64,000 nucleotides of DNA from Drosophila persimilis (taxonomy: Eukaryota; Arthropoda; Insecta; Diptera; Drosophilidae): NCBI RefSeq assembly GCF_003286085.1, contig NW_020825367.1, positions 310,001 to 374,000 on the forward strand, given 5' to 3'. This document shows positions 13,191 to 26,171 of the stretch, in pieces; the stretch's first letter is position 1; the number at the start of each line of letters is the position of its first letter. A program made the translations under genes and the position numbers. The notes under the pieces are model-generated. The model ran no database searches and had not been told where the DNA came from. It saw only the letters and a list, made by a program, of their open reading frames with translations.

Positions 13191-14300
13191 AGTTTCATAC
13201 CGGCGAACTTCTGTCTAATAGAAATTCGATTTTCGGCAAGGGCCGCAGCTCTACTTTTATACCCGGTACGCCGGAATTGGTACCGCAGTCGATGACTGCC
13301 GCATGTATCGTATTTTCTCCAAGATGAATCTAGTAATAAGGTGACGACGCGTCGTCCGCTGTGGTGAGGACCATCCACTCTCTCTCTCTCTCTCTCTACT
13401 CTGAGAGATAGCAAACGTTTTACGTTCTGCACGTTGGGATGCATTCGGACAGAAGGATGGTCCTCGAAATAGAGCAGATGTTGTTTGCTTATTGATTGTT
13501 CCCATTATGAACAGAAGCTGCCAGAGGATTTGTGTGGCAGTGTGGCTGCGCACTTCGATGGCGTCAGCTGGATCCATGTCCATGACTACCAGGATGCATG
13601 CATCGACAAGCTGGAAAGGTACATACATACATACATATGTATACTAAGCGACGCATTTAGCGACGAGCACAGGATGCATTTTCGGATCCGGCTGGGATCT
13701 ACATAGCTCAATTCCTCAATTTCTGTGTCAGTTTTTCGAAACTCGAATTCTTCTGATGCGGCAAATTTTTTAACAAAGATGGAGAGAGGGGGATCTCTTT
13801 GCGATCTCTCCGCGATCTAATGAGAGATGGGAAAAACATATAGAGATCTTCTTGCACTTCGCTTATACTCAATTTTAAGCTTTTTATTCCGCTACATCTG
13901 TCTCTCTCTCTTTCACTTCTCACATCAACACATCGATAGGGGACGCAAACTGCACGATTAAGAGTGAGATAGCAAGAAAGAGAAAGAGGAAGAGAGAAAG
14001 CGGCAAAGAGAGAGGATGAGCAATCGCGCGGAAAGAATAATTAAATAAAGATCGAAGGCAGATTCGGCAATCTGTTAGATATGGTCCTGCTCTGGTCTTT
14101 CGTGTCTCTAAAACATTGGATGTTCGTTCTTTGTGTGGGCGGAAGGGGTCGAAGTTTAGAAACACACTTGGAGCCATGTGATATCCAGAATCTGTAGCTC
14201 TTATAGTCTCCGACAACTCGGCGTCAAACAAGAAGGACAGTATCGACTCGGATATTGTTGCTGATCAAGATATACATATATCAGATATACTCTCAAACTA
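13191..14300 (-). mobile_element. Degenerate obscura-group interspersed repeat, minus orientation
   Basis: Read on the minus strand from about 14290, the order of blocks matches a repeat I recall as very abundant in D. pseudoobscura intergenic DNA: a CTTGATCAGCA block, a GAGTCGAT block, AGACTATAAGAGCTA, AACTTCGACCCCTTCCGCC, ACACAAAGAACGAA, an ATATCTAACAGATTG block and a CTCTCTCTTTGCCGC-rich part. It ends near 13265 with ACCGGGTATAAAAGTAGAGC, which resembles the ATACCCGGTA terminus. It is full of substitutions and contains an unrelated segment near 13.47-13.62 kb. I cannot assign its superfamily (a Helitron/DINE-like non-autonomous element is possible) and no transposase frame is present. Confidence 0.7.
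13473..13618 (+). other. Coding-looking segment inside the transposon remnant
   Basis: From about 13473 to 13617 one frame reads as ordinary protein with C/G-ending codons (for example [18 protein letters not shown] and [15 protein letters not shown]). It stops at GAAAG/GTACAT, which could be a splice donor at 13618. Upstream in the same frame is a TAG at 13470. I do not recognise the peptide. It may be a captured exon or a decayed gene fragment. No complete gene can be built around it. Confidence 0.35.
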
Positions 14301-14576
14301 ACAGTTTATTGGGAACAATTATTTTAAACTGCACGGCTCGATCTCGGCTCAATGCGGCTGGTACTGCCGATTGCTTGTACGATCGGATGGCTGCTGCTAT
14401 TCTCCCCTTACGACTTCTCGGTGTTCCTCTTCTTCTCTGCTTCTTCTGCTGTTGCTGCTTATCTTCCGATCATCTGCTGTAGATCTCGTTCTGCTGTTGC
14501 TGATGTTCGCCGTCGCTAACCGCAGCTCCTTCAGTGGGACAGCTGGCAAAGTCGTTTTAACATATATGTTACAGCA

Positions 14577-14669
14577 GTAACAGCAGATCAACAGCAGAGT
14601 AACAGCAGATCAACAGAATATTAACAGTAGATCAACAGCAAAGCAACAGCAGTAACAGTAGAGAGAGAA
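14577..14669. repeat. 11-bp tandem repeat AACAGCAGATC
   Basis: About eight degenerate copies of AACAGCAGATC / AACAGCAGAGT in register, followed by further CAGCA-rich sequence to about 14700. No coding function is suggested, because stops occur in the frames. Confidence 0.75.
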
Positions 14670-14699
14670 AAACAGCAGATGAACAGCAAATAAGCAGCA

Positions 14700-17600
14700 A
14701 TGAAAGCAGGAGAGCACAGCAGAGGAGAAGGGGAACAGCAAGAAGGGTTGTAAAAAGAGAATAAAAAACAACCAACGATTGACATTGCTCAAAAGCTACA
14801 CATTCCAAAGAGAAATATCGCGGAAGTCTTTCCCTGGGAGAAGCTGGAGAAACCGCAAGACTGGATAATATAAGCGCTCGTTGGACATACTAGAGCGAAA
14901 AGAAAAACGAAAGGACAATAAATAGCATCCCCAAATAGAACTCTGGCCAAATCTGAATGGAGTCATGAACGGGGAACATCTGGTGCCCGGGGTCAGAGAT
15001 CAGGGCATATACGCGGGCCAGCATCATTCAGAAACCAATTAAATATCAATAAACCCCACAAAATGTTAACATTTAGGCCAAATGGCAATCGATTAACATT
15101 TATGGGCTCACATTCCCCGCAGACAATCCATCAATTTGGGGGCAGTAAACTCGCACCAAAGCAAATAATCCCACGGCACGGCCAATGAAACAATAACTAT
15201 ATTATTTATGTTTATGCCCGCACATAAAACTGTATATTTAAGGCAAACAAACAAATGCCAAACTCGTTTGGAAAACACAAAACAGAAAACAAAAAACAAA
15301 ACACAGAAAACAAAAAAACAGAAATCAATGCAACTTGCTGCTGAGTCATGCTGCTCACTGCGGAGTCGCACGGAATGGATGGATCCCCGAAGGCTGGTTG
15401 AAGGTGTCATCTTCCGATCAAGAGTCTAGCCAAAGGTCGTCCTTAACTTACACTCGGTTCACACGAACAGAGAGGGGAAAAACAAAGCCAACAAACAACA
15501 AAGATACTCGAGTGCACAACATTGAAGTGGAAGTTGAAGTTGAAGTCGGATCAGTGAAGCGTTTGATAAAGCTTCTTTATGCCTTATACTTGGCCATTTG
15601 TTAAGGTCTTTGCGCGTTCTCGTGCTGCCGCTGCCGCTGCCGCTGCCCCTGCCGCTGATGCTGAATGTTTATGATTGCTCGATTACTCTGCCAGAGACCA
15701 GACTCACAAAAGTCGACCCAATTACAAGTTGTTTGTTCTGAGTCGAAACAAGCGAGTAGTAAGACATCATTCAACCTCATCAACATCGTCATCGCAGTCA
15801 CTGGAGTCATCGCAGTCATCGTAGTCATCGCAGTCATCGCAGTCATCGCGATGATCATCGAATTTGTGCAGATGGCCAAGCGTGGCGGACGACTGACCTT
15901 GCCACCGTTTAAGAGTACTCCAATTTCGAGGCACAAAAGCCAAAATCAATTTAAATGCTAGCCAGCAACTAGAAAAAGTTGCACAAAAAAGCATCATGTA
16001 AAAGAAAAACCTGAATGGTAGCTTGCCAGAGCGTACCACACGACGTATGCTCAATATTTGTGGAATCAAGGGGGAACGGAATATGAAATATGGACGGGAT
16101 CTTACTTTAGCATATAAGATAGAAATTTACCTTAAGGCAAGCGTAGAAGAAGTCTTTCTCTGTTAGATCATTATTTTAATTACATATTTATGTCCTTTAG
16201 ATAGAGATCCGAGCTGCATCTGAAAAGCACATTTTGAAGCTTATTAGGAATACATTTAAGGATGATCTGAGGAGAATACAGGCAGAAAATATGGGATGAC
16301 ACAAGATCTTCTTGTTGTAAATACTCCAATGACACTTGGGGAATCTCATAGGAGGGCCTGAAGAAAGCCAGAATAAGAGAGTAGCAGAGTCGCAGTCAAT
16401 ACTCCCAGATAGTCCGAAATAGAGAATTTATGTGTCTGTAAGCTACTTTCTTCCATAAGAGATACCCTCGACACTACTACTTATACCCCAAAGCCAATTC
16501 TCAGATTCTCAAATGTTACTCTTTCCTAGTACAGAAATATTTGTGCTATAAGAACATCTGTCGAGTGGAGAACTTCAGCTGCATTTTCTGTCTACGATAT
16601 ATGCTTTTTATGTGACTCTTCAGCATTCCATTGATCGGTAATGCACATTTATATGTAAGTAGGAGTTCGAGTACGAGAACGAGTATATAACCAAAACAAA
16701 ACATGACAATATTTTGCAGCCAACTGCCAACTCAATTCGGACCACATTCTGTTGGCCAGAAGTTGCAGTCGTCGGTTCCGAGCCAAAAGGTGTCCAATGG
16801 CAAGAGCCAGGCCAGAGCCAGCACTGACCCTGTTCGCACCTCGTTATGCTGTGGCTATCCTATCGCTTTGGCATTTGGTACGAGTCGAGTCGAGTGGAGT
16901 CGAGTCGATTCGAGTACTTCTCATAAGTACACCAGTATCTGTATCTGGGTAATGTAATCTTTTCTCGCTTTATTCATGGCATTTTCTGTATGAAATTTCC
17001 CCCAAAGCGTTTGTCTATCATCATCTCAGCTCAGCTCAGCCGAAGCTCCGAAGCTCCAGCTCCAACTGCAGCTCCAGCCTTTTGCTTTTTTCTGTTTCTG
17101 CTTTGAAATCCGATCGATGGAGGCAGAGACAGGGGCAGAGGCAGAGGCAGGGGGCACTTTGGACAGAGTTCAGAGCTGCCTTTGGCCTTCTACACTGTTT
17201 TTGAATGGATCTGCCATTAATTTCAATCATCTCCGAAGTATTTTCCATTGAATTAGTAATTGGTTTTGGTTTTGGGTTCCTTGGTTCGCCGGAGTCTGGT
17301 TTGTCACTTCTATAAGCATGTACCTCTAGACATTCATCAAATGGCAATTCAATCAAATCTTTTTGGCATTTTCCTGGCATACTTTTTGCTTGTGGCACCT
17401 TTGACTAATTTCCGATATAAATGATGATATTATCTGTTCTGTTGAGTAGTTTGAAAATTGCAAATATTTATTATGGAAAATAAATGTGAATGCTGGACAT
17501 GACCTACTCCATATATTTAAGGGCAAACTCCTCATCACGTGTGCTCTTTAAGCCGCTTAAAAGTTGCCAAAAACAAAGTCACTTGAACTAATGATTGGTA

Positions 17601-20600
17601 AAAGAGCTCCAGTAATCCCCAGTCCCAGTCGGCAAATGTGACAAAATAGTGTGACAATTAAAGTGGGTAGATCCCCCCCTTAACACATTTCCTAGACAGA
17701 GGATTCACTTCACTTTGATTACAAAACCCATCGACAATTTGCCACAAAAAGCAGAGAGAAGAGCGGCCAAAACGAAGCCTTTTATTGGCGATGATGTATG
17801 ATATTTTTTGCTGTGATCCAAAGAAGAGCGAGGTGGAGGTTGGAGGGTGGAAGGTGGAAGGTGGCATGAGTGCCGCTTCGGAAGGTGGCATGATAGGGAG
17901 TCTGAAGTCAAAAGAGGCGGACGGGTCGCGGGCATTGCGCAAAACTGAGACAAAGACAGGGGACGGCGGACGGCGGACGGCGGACGGCGGACTGCGGTCT
18001 GCGGTCTGTGGGGGTGGGGGTGGCGATGATGATGATGATGGATCATTCCCCGTTTTTTTGGGGCCACTAACGGATGTGGCATGTGATGTGTGGCATGTGC
18101 CATGTGGCTCCATAGGATGTTCTTCTTCGACTGGCATCGGTCTCGTCTCGGCTCGGCCCGTCTCGGACCCTCTGTGCTGTTTAGCATATTCATTGTTGAT
18201 TGCCGGGCCGCGATAATTATAATTCCTCCGCCAAGACCTCCGTTCTGGTCTTTTCCTGTGTTCTGCCTTTAATTACCTTCCTTCCAACGAGGCTTTTGCA
18301 TAATTGCATTGTTGTTGCCGAAATCATCATTAGAATTTTTATTTGCACAATAATCAACGCGCGGTACAAACTCATGAAAAAACAGCGAACAGGGCCCCAA
18401 AAAATCCCCAAAGTGCATTGTATTTGTGCAATGGCAGAGAATTTTTTGGTTTTTTCTGTTGTTGGATGGGGAGTGGGGGTGGGGTGTGGGGGGAGAACAC
18501 ACAACCAGAACAATGAGAACGAAATGCGTTCATCAAATGTTTGCGGTCTGTTTGCGAGTGTTTTGTGTGTGTTTTTTTTGTGGGAGTGGATGGACGGCGG
18601 TGGATATTTCGTTGCAGAACTGCAATTGACAAATGATGCTGCAGCCATTTGTGGGGCAGGGGGAGGAACCCCACGAGAGGATGAGCCCAGTTTGGGGGCG
18701 GACCTTGGATTACTTTGAGTTGCATTTCATGCACTCCATGGCTGTAATTAGGAGCAGGAAATCCGACCTGATACTGTTAATCCATCCGGTTTTGTTTACA
18801 GCACTTAGCCGTACTTAAGCAAACGCTCTAGAGGTCAGCCCTTCGGTGACCCTGAATGTAAGATCTTCTGCGCACAACTTCGACTGCTCTTTCGGATCCG
18901 CTGCCAGCCGCTTCCCAGAGTCGAATTATAAAAAAACATTTCTAAACAAATTTAGTAAATTACAGCATTAGTCGCATTAGAGCTGACAAAAGAATGGGAA
19001 AAACCGAGTGAAAAATTGCGTTTATGCTGGGGGCAAGTGTCATATCACATGGTGGACGGAGGCATGGAGTGGAGTGGAAGCCAACGGGAAGCCAACATTT
19101 ATGAGACCCCCGCAATTACTTGATCATTGTTTTCGTCACGTATTAAACCAATTTTCAAATATGAAGAAGCGTTGCTTTTGTTGCCGCCGCTGATGATGGA
19201 GAGGCTACCCAGACGCTACCTTCAAATGGGTAAAAGTCAAGGTCGTGTGTGGGGTACGGTCACAGCGTGTGAAATCTTCGGAAATTGATGGGGGGGCCAT
19301 TAGATAGCGCTCCGAAGAGCCCCCGCCCCCGCCCCCGCCAATTGGGAAATCCAACCTGCTTACAGCAGTACACTGGAGCGTACACACACGACCAACACCC
19401 AATGATAATAAGTGCTATCCATAAGGCAGTGCGGGCTGATGCCCATACTCAGAGCCTGGTCTGGTCTCTGGTCTCTGCAAATTTAGAGCCAAGAAACTGC
19501 ACTCGAAACTTGCGCTGATTAAGGGAATTTCTCACACAATTCCACCGCCGCCGAAACTTGCTCTCAAGCCCAAGCCATGAGCCACGAAAGACGTTTCGTT
19601 TCGTTTCGTTTCGTTTGGCAATGTCTATTGCCAGTGCTCTGGTGCTCTAGTGCTTTGCTTTTCTCGAAGGTGAACCAGAATGCAGTCCGGAGTCCGGAGT
19701 CCAAGTCAAAGTGTCTCAGATTCAGTCCCAGGTCTCTATGGTCTGTGTCGATCTCTCAAGCAATTGAAGCGCATTGAATGAGCCGTCGGAGCCGTCTCCC
19801 AACCGGATTGCCACCGCCACCGCCGCTGCCACTGCCACTGCACATCTTTTGAAAGTGAGCGGCGGCTGCGGCCCCAAAGACTGCATCAATTCTAGACCAA
19901 ATGAATGTCTCTTGCCAAAGGCAGCAGCTCTGCAAATTTATTGCAGCATTTTATTTTAATTAGTTTAATTTATGATAATTTTTTTCAAATCGAAATTAAA
20001 TGCTGTCACACAGCCACAGGAATTGCATAAGTAACATCCGCTGGGAGTGACATTACAATCTCCTGCCCGAAGGGTTTTCGGGGCAGCGATGAGCAAGGGG
20101 AGGCCCCGTGGGATATGGGGGTCAACAGGTCATGGGTTTTACTTAAAGATGCCAATTTTCCGTTCAAATTTTGACAAGGAAAAAGGAAGGTGTCTTTCCC
20201 CTTTTCAGCGTGTCGTTCCTTGCTCTTCTCACACTGCTTTTCCTTGTACTGCTTGATGCTTTCACTGCTTGATTCTACTTCCACGACTACTGTCTTTTCT
20301 GTTTTGCACTGCTTTATTATATTCTTTAAGAGTCATTTTTTTCTTAAAGATTCGATGTGATTGCCTAGAAAAGAATCAATCTTAACCTTCTTTGAAATAT
20401 ACGAAGGGATGACTTCCAAACAGTTTAAATATTAAGCCATCGATGCCCCTTAAGGTCTTAGGTACTCCACAATCGCCTTCTTATCACGTTCCCTGTACAA
20501 TTTCTACAGAATAGATGGGACGTTTCCTCAATGAACTTAATATATATGAACCAATTTTCTTTTATTTGATTTCCCTCTTATGTGGGTCCTCTGTTGTTGT

Positions 20601-21260
20601 TTTTGTCTGCTGCTTTCCCTCTTTTCCCTTTCGCTCTGTCTCCCCCGAGTAACCAGTGCGAATGCCAGTCGAGAGTGAAGTGAGTTCGTTGCCTAAGTCT
20701 TTCGTTTATCCGCCGCTAATGAGCGAACATTTCGCACCAGCAAGCGGCAAGCGGCAGGCGGCAATCGACAGGCGGCAATTAAATGGAATCGGAATCGCCG
20801 TTAAGTTGGCCAAGTGGCAGTGGCCGGGCCATCATCAATAAGCTGAAATTCGCACTAATTTTTGCCTTTGCTTTGCTTTGCTTTGCTTTGCGACACACTG
20901 CCAAACAAATAGCCAAACAAACATCCAAGCAAAAACCAAACAAAAGCCGGTGGCAGCCGCACAGAGAGTGGGCCTCTTCTTAGCCATGAACGAGAGCCAT
21001 GGGGCTGGGAGAGAGACACCCGAAGCAGCAACGAGGCATCAATGGCCACGATGATTTAGTTTTCCAGCTTCGGATTGGGATTCGGATTCGGATTCGGCTT
21101 TGGCCTGGGCCTGGGCCACGATGCGAAGCGACGCGACGCGACGCGACGATGAGGTTGCTCTTTGGCAATTCCAGCGCCGATGATGACGCTGTGCATTTTT
21201 GTGAGCCAGCCTCGTGCGCTCATCTATCTGTCCGTGGAGACCCCGGACAACCCCGAGCAA
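14700..21260. other. Non-coding, several short tandem repeats
   Basis: No gene is supported. Tandem repeats: GCCGCT near 15623-15660; a 9-bp CAGTCATCG array near 15795-15850; a 7-bp GGCGGAC array near 17963-17995 followed by TGCGGTC copies; GAT near 18023-18040; CCCCGC near 19320-19337; TTTCG near 19593-19615; GATTCG near 21072-21097. The 98-162 codon frames here fall on these repeats and have no domain signature. Confidence 0.65.
17963..18010. repeat. 7-bp tandem repeat GGCGGAC
   Basis: About four exact GGCGGAC units followed by degenerate TGCGGTC units. It is a short minisatellite with no coding frame attached. Confidence 0.8.
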
Positions 21261-21272
21261 CGCGCTCTCGAG

Positions 21273-21279
21273 TATAAAA
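21273..21279 (+). promoter_or_regulatory. TATA box, candidate promoter of the first CPAP1 gene
   Basis: TATAAAA sits in GAGTATAAAACT, about 30 bp upstream of 21304. The downstream 110 bp is rich in CCAGCT repeats and ends in a good donor, GAA/GTGAGT at 21418. It is the nearest strong TATA upstream of the chitin-binding gene on this strand. The start site itself is not defined by a strong initiator. Confidence 0.45.
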
Positions 21280-21303
21280 CTAAAATTGATGCGAATTTTT
21301 GTC

Positions 21304-22684
21304 TAACTTTTGCATCAACTTCAAACGCGGCCACACGTGCACCCCAGACGCTCCAGCTCCAGCTCCAGCTCCAACTCCAGCTCCAGCCTCAGTGTTCGTT
21401 AAGAAGTTCGCTCTGAAGTGAGTCCCAATCAGACACGGATACGATCTGTTCGATGCAGTGAGCGTGTGTTTTGTGCGTGGCATTTAGATTAGTTTTTTTT
21501 TTGGTTTTGTGCTCAAGTTTGAGAAATCAACAATTACGCAAATTGGTTCCCATGAGGAGCCCCACAAGTGCGGCATAAACTGACCAACACAAGTATCGTG
21601 GCAATAACCGATTAGAATATCCAGAAAAAGGAAAAGGGTACCTTAGGAACCCTCTTTCAAGAGTAATCCTATCTCTGGAAGCGAATCAAAGCGGTGCTTT
21701 TCTTTGGAGGAATATGTGAACGACTTTGAAACAAACATTTAATGATCATTCCTTCGAGATAAAAGGGTAATTGGATTGGGAAATTCTCCTGTGGTTCACC
21801 AACAACAGAAGCTCAAAGTTTGTATTACTCCAACCTTGTCCTTAAACTATTGTTATTTACAATGTAATGTCATCCCCGATTCTGAGGGGTTTCCTCGGTT
21901 AAATGATGCAAAATCAAATGAATTCTTAGGCAGATCAATCATCGATCATCCGCAAGATCAGATGCCATTTTAACAGGTCATCATTTTGGGTAAAATGAAA
22001 TGTTATTTGGCTGTTATTTGGTTAAGTTTTTCACTGATTTCCTGGGGACTCGATATGGGTTTCCATTCCCCAAAGCCATGATCGCCAAAAGAACGCCAGT
22101 GGATTACTCCTGTCATAAACACAACATTTCCCAAGTGGCAGCTGCCATAATAGCCAACAGCAAACAGCAAATACCATAGCCGAATGAGCCATCAAATGCG
22201 ATGTAAACAATTTGAAGTATTCTCAATTAAGATTCATTTTGTGGCCATGCCATGCCATGCCAGGCCATCCATTCGCCCGCTACAAAAGTGAATGCAAACG
22301 GCAGCTGCAAGCTCCCCAGAAAACATCCGAAGAAACAGCAGTACCCGAATCTCCATTAGCGATTCCCCTGCCGCCTCCCCCCTTCCTCCCATGCCGCCTC
22401 TGATGAGTCACAATAAACATATAGATATAAAATCGAATTATGTATCTGCCACAGCCACAAACCATCCCAGAAAGACCAGCAGAAGAAGAAGATGCTTCGG
22501 CAAAAGATTTCCTTTCTAAAAAACACAGCAAATTTAAATCCTCGACTCGTTTTCTTTCGATTTTCGTTTCGTATCTTTAGATAGTAACAGAAAAAATCAC
22601 ATTTAAATTACGTATTACCCCCGAAAGAAACAAAAACAACAACAACAAAATCCCCAAATAAAAACCCGAAAAATCACAGACATC
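21304..22684 (+). other. Predicted 5'UTR exons and intron of the first CPAP1 gene
   Basis: Predicted untranslated exon 1 runs from about 21304 to 21417. A GTGAGT donor opens an intron at 21418. The acceptor is the pyrimidine-rich TTTCGTATCTTTAG ending at 22580. Exon 2 then starts at 22581 and leads to the ATG at 22685. The evidence is splice-site quality and position only; RNA data would decide it. Confidence 0.35.
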
Positions 22685-25600
22685 ATGGAAGCAGCAGCGA
22701 ACAAATCACCGCAGCAGCAGCAGCAGCAGCATCTGCAACATCAGAAGAAGCGGCAGCAACACAGACAGCAGCAGCAGCAGCAGCAGCAGGGGCAGCAGCA
22801 GCAGGGGCAGTGGAGCCTCGGCGGCATCTCCACGTACCACTGCCTCGGCCTCCTAATGGTCGTGTTCGGAGTACTCTCGATGCTGCTCGCAGGGAACTGT
22901 GTCAATGGGGTAAGTCATCGCAAAGAGTCGTCTTCCTCCCCCAGAAGAAGACCCAATGGCCGGCGGTCGTCGGTCGTCGGCTGTCGGATCTTTTGAGGCT
23001 TTTATGGCTGGCAATTATGGCTGTAAAAAGGGATTTTATGAGCTTGGGAAATGGCTTATTGAATTGAATAATTTCGTTTGGTGCTGCAATGTCTGGCACA
23101 TTGATTTGACAACTTCATTGGTTGGGGAACGATCTCCGCCTCAGCAGCAGCAAAAAAGTGTCATCTCAGATAGTTTCCTACATTCATTCGGAGTAAAAAG
23201 ATTGCGCACACCATTTGTCTCTTGTTTGATATGGATCTACACGAACCACCCGTGCAACAGCCACCCTGCAACAGCAACAACAGCAAACTCCCACGCAAAG
23301 TTGCAGCCACAGCAACAGCAACAGCAACAACAACAACATCCACAAAAAAATAACAATTGTTGCCACAAAACAAAAAATAGACCAAAAAGGTGGCTCAGTC
23401 TCAGTCTCAGTCTCTGCCGCGCCGCGCCGCATCTACCATCGTCTTCTTTTTGTTGGTGTTGCAAGTGCAACAAAAAGAGGCTGCAAAAGAGGATGCAGAG
23501 CAGGGGGTGGGGACAGCACACGAAGCAGACAACCAGACAACCAGACAACCTGTCTGCCAAAGTGTTAGACATCTTCTCACGTCCAGAGGTAACCCAAAAG
23601 CTCCCTCAAGACTCCTCTCACTCTTCTTTCTCTCTCTCTCTCTCTCTCTCTCTTTCTATAAGAAGGTGTCGTCATGGGGTCTTTCCATTGAGGGTACTCC
23701 TGCCCTGACCACAAGGAGTGACTGTGATACAGATTTTGATATGATTTAGGAAGAGAATCCACAGAGAATCAGTTTTGATCAGATCTTTACTTCTTGAAGT
23801 TGAAGGATGCTGTCCAAATAATGCTCAAGAGCCCCGTCTACCCGAAGTCTAGCCATTACCAGTGTATTCCGCAAAAGTTCCTCAAACAAAACCCTTCCAT
23901 AAGAGCACCCAACATTCGTTGTGCATCGGATCTCCAGCTCGTCTCCAGCTCGTCTCCAGCTCGTCTCCTAGCTCGTGTTACATTATCAATTAGCCTTGGT
24001 TACCCCTTGGTTACCGCGCTTGGCAAACACAAGCAGACAAAAGAAAATGCAAGGGAAAATTAACCATTTTCCATTTGTTAGTCCAAACTCTTATGCCAGA
24101 GGGCCCCCGGGCCCCATCTCGCGCATCTCCCTCTTCGTCCGCTTTGAGCGAATTGGTTGGTATTTAAAGGAAAACGCTCTCTGGCCAAAGGTTGAGACTT
24201 GCCAGTCGTCAGAGCGGGGGGGTAATTGGGGAGCACAGGGCGGATGTGGAGTGTGGGGCTGTCTGCCTTTTTGGGTTACTGAGGCAATGGGCGGTCTATA
24301 TAGTTTGCTGTTTTGGGCTCTTTTTCGCTGCAGTTGGAGCTGGAGCTGTAGCTGGAGCTGGAGCTGGAAAATGTTAAAAACCTCAGGAAAGTTATTAGCG
24401 TGAAAATTGGCCAGCGATTGGGAAAAGCTGAAGCCCAAAAAAGGGGGAAAAATCACTGCAGTAACAAGCACATCGAAATCGAAATCGAAATCGAGAGGCA
24501 GAGACAGAGACAGACAGAAGGTGCATCCCATTCCGCGGAGGGGCACTGAGAGAAATTTATGGGGAGATGGATTGGAAACTAATGGCACCTCTAGGGAGCA
24601 CAGAGGAGTCAAAGAAGTGAAAGATAAGGGCTCCCCCACGGCAAGATTTCCCACAACTAAATCCATTGCCTGCCATAGTATTATTCCGAGCACCATCCCC
24701 ATTCCCAGACCATCAAATCTTTGCCCATAACCAATCCGCAAGCAACGTTTGCAATGTTCCGACATTAGCATAAACACCGCATTAACCCACACAGAAAAGA
24801 CAGGCAAACTTTAACCCTTTTTAAAAGAGATCTTCTCCAAGGAAGCCCCAACCCCCCATCTCCCCCATCGCCCAGGCAAAAGAGGCAGAAATGAAAGGTG
24901 GATTTACTTGAGCGTAACAGCAATGGAGGGGCACTACAATGGGGAGGGGGGGGACTGCATTTAGATTAGAAATTGAGGCAAGATCAAGATAGGCCATGAA
25001 GATGCAGCATGTGTACATCTGCATATGTAGATGCCACCAAATGAGGCTGGAACCGATGGATGATGAGACAAAAGAATCGAAAGACAGAGAAGGGTGCCAC
25101 AGTGCCACAGTGCCACATACTGGTCGGGTCGGGTCGGCTCGGGTCGGTCACATCGTGTGTGTCGTGATCCATGATGATGAGGTGGCTGCCACGCTTTATT
25201 GTTTCTCTTGTTTTTCGGTGTGCTTTTCATGGTTTCGTACGCATGAGATTGACAGTTGGTTGTCACATACTCACCCCCACCCCGGCCCCCTCGTCACCCC
25301 TCGGCCCCCGCTTGTTGCAACTGTTGCAAGTGCACAGATTTTCAACACTCACTGATTCTTTTGTTGGTTTTTTTTGGTGGGGAGGGGGGTGGGGGCTGTT
25401 GCATTTGCATTTTAGATTTTTCGTTGTGTGGCAATTGTTTCAAATTGTAATTTTGTGATTGTTTAGAGTTCATTTCGTTGGTGCTTGGGCAATGTGCAAC
25501 CCCAATCCAGTCCCACTCGCACTCCCACTCCCACTCGCACTCCCACTGAAGGTCGCCAGCGATGAGATAATTCCCACCACAGAATCATAATACCAATTCG

Positions 25601-26140
25601 GTATAGTACTTATGAATATTGTCCTCGTTTTTGGCCAGCAAATCGATGGCTACATTGCTGGCGAGGACTATCCAGCGTACGATGCGGTGCCCAAGGGTCT
25701 GGCCTTCAACTGCCAGGGACGCCAGCCTGGCTACTATGCGGACACAGAGACGCGTTGTCAGGTGAGGATTGTGCTGGAGGAAACCCATCGAAGCTTGCAA
25801 CTAAATTGTGTTTACGGTTCTCTCGTAGGTCTGGCACTGGTGCCTCCATTCTGGCCATCAGTACTCCTTCCTCTGCCCCAATGGCACTGTCTTCAATCAG
25901 GCCGTTCGTGTGTGCGATTGGTGGTCGAATGTGAACTGCGCCAGCTCCGAGCAGCTCTACCAGAACAACGATGAACTCTACCGCATTCCAGAGCGCAAGC
26001 AGCAACAGCAGCAGCAGCAGCAGCAACAGAACGATGTATGATATGAGGCCGATGATGAGTATAAGATTGGGACAGCAAATGGAACCAGAGAGCGGGGCGG
26101 CAGACAGCGGCAATTTCAGCAAGCACAATACAATATCAAT

Positions 26141-26171
<31 letters not shown>

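Noticed and set aside
22956..23708. 250-codon plus frame inside the first CPAP1 intron
   Set aside because: Consists of translated CAG/CAA and TC repeats after a strong GTAAGT donor; not continuous with the coding exon frame.
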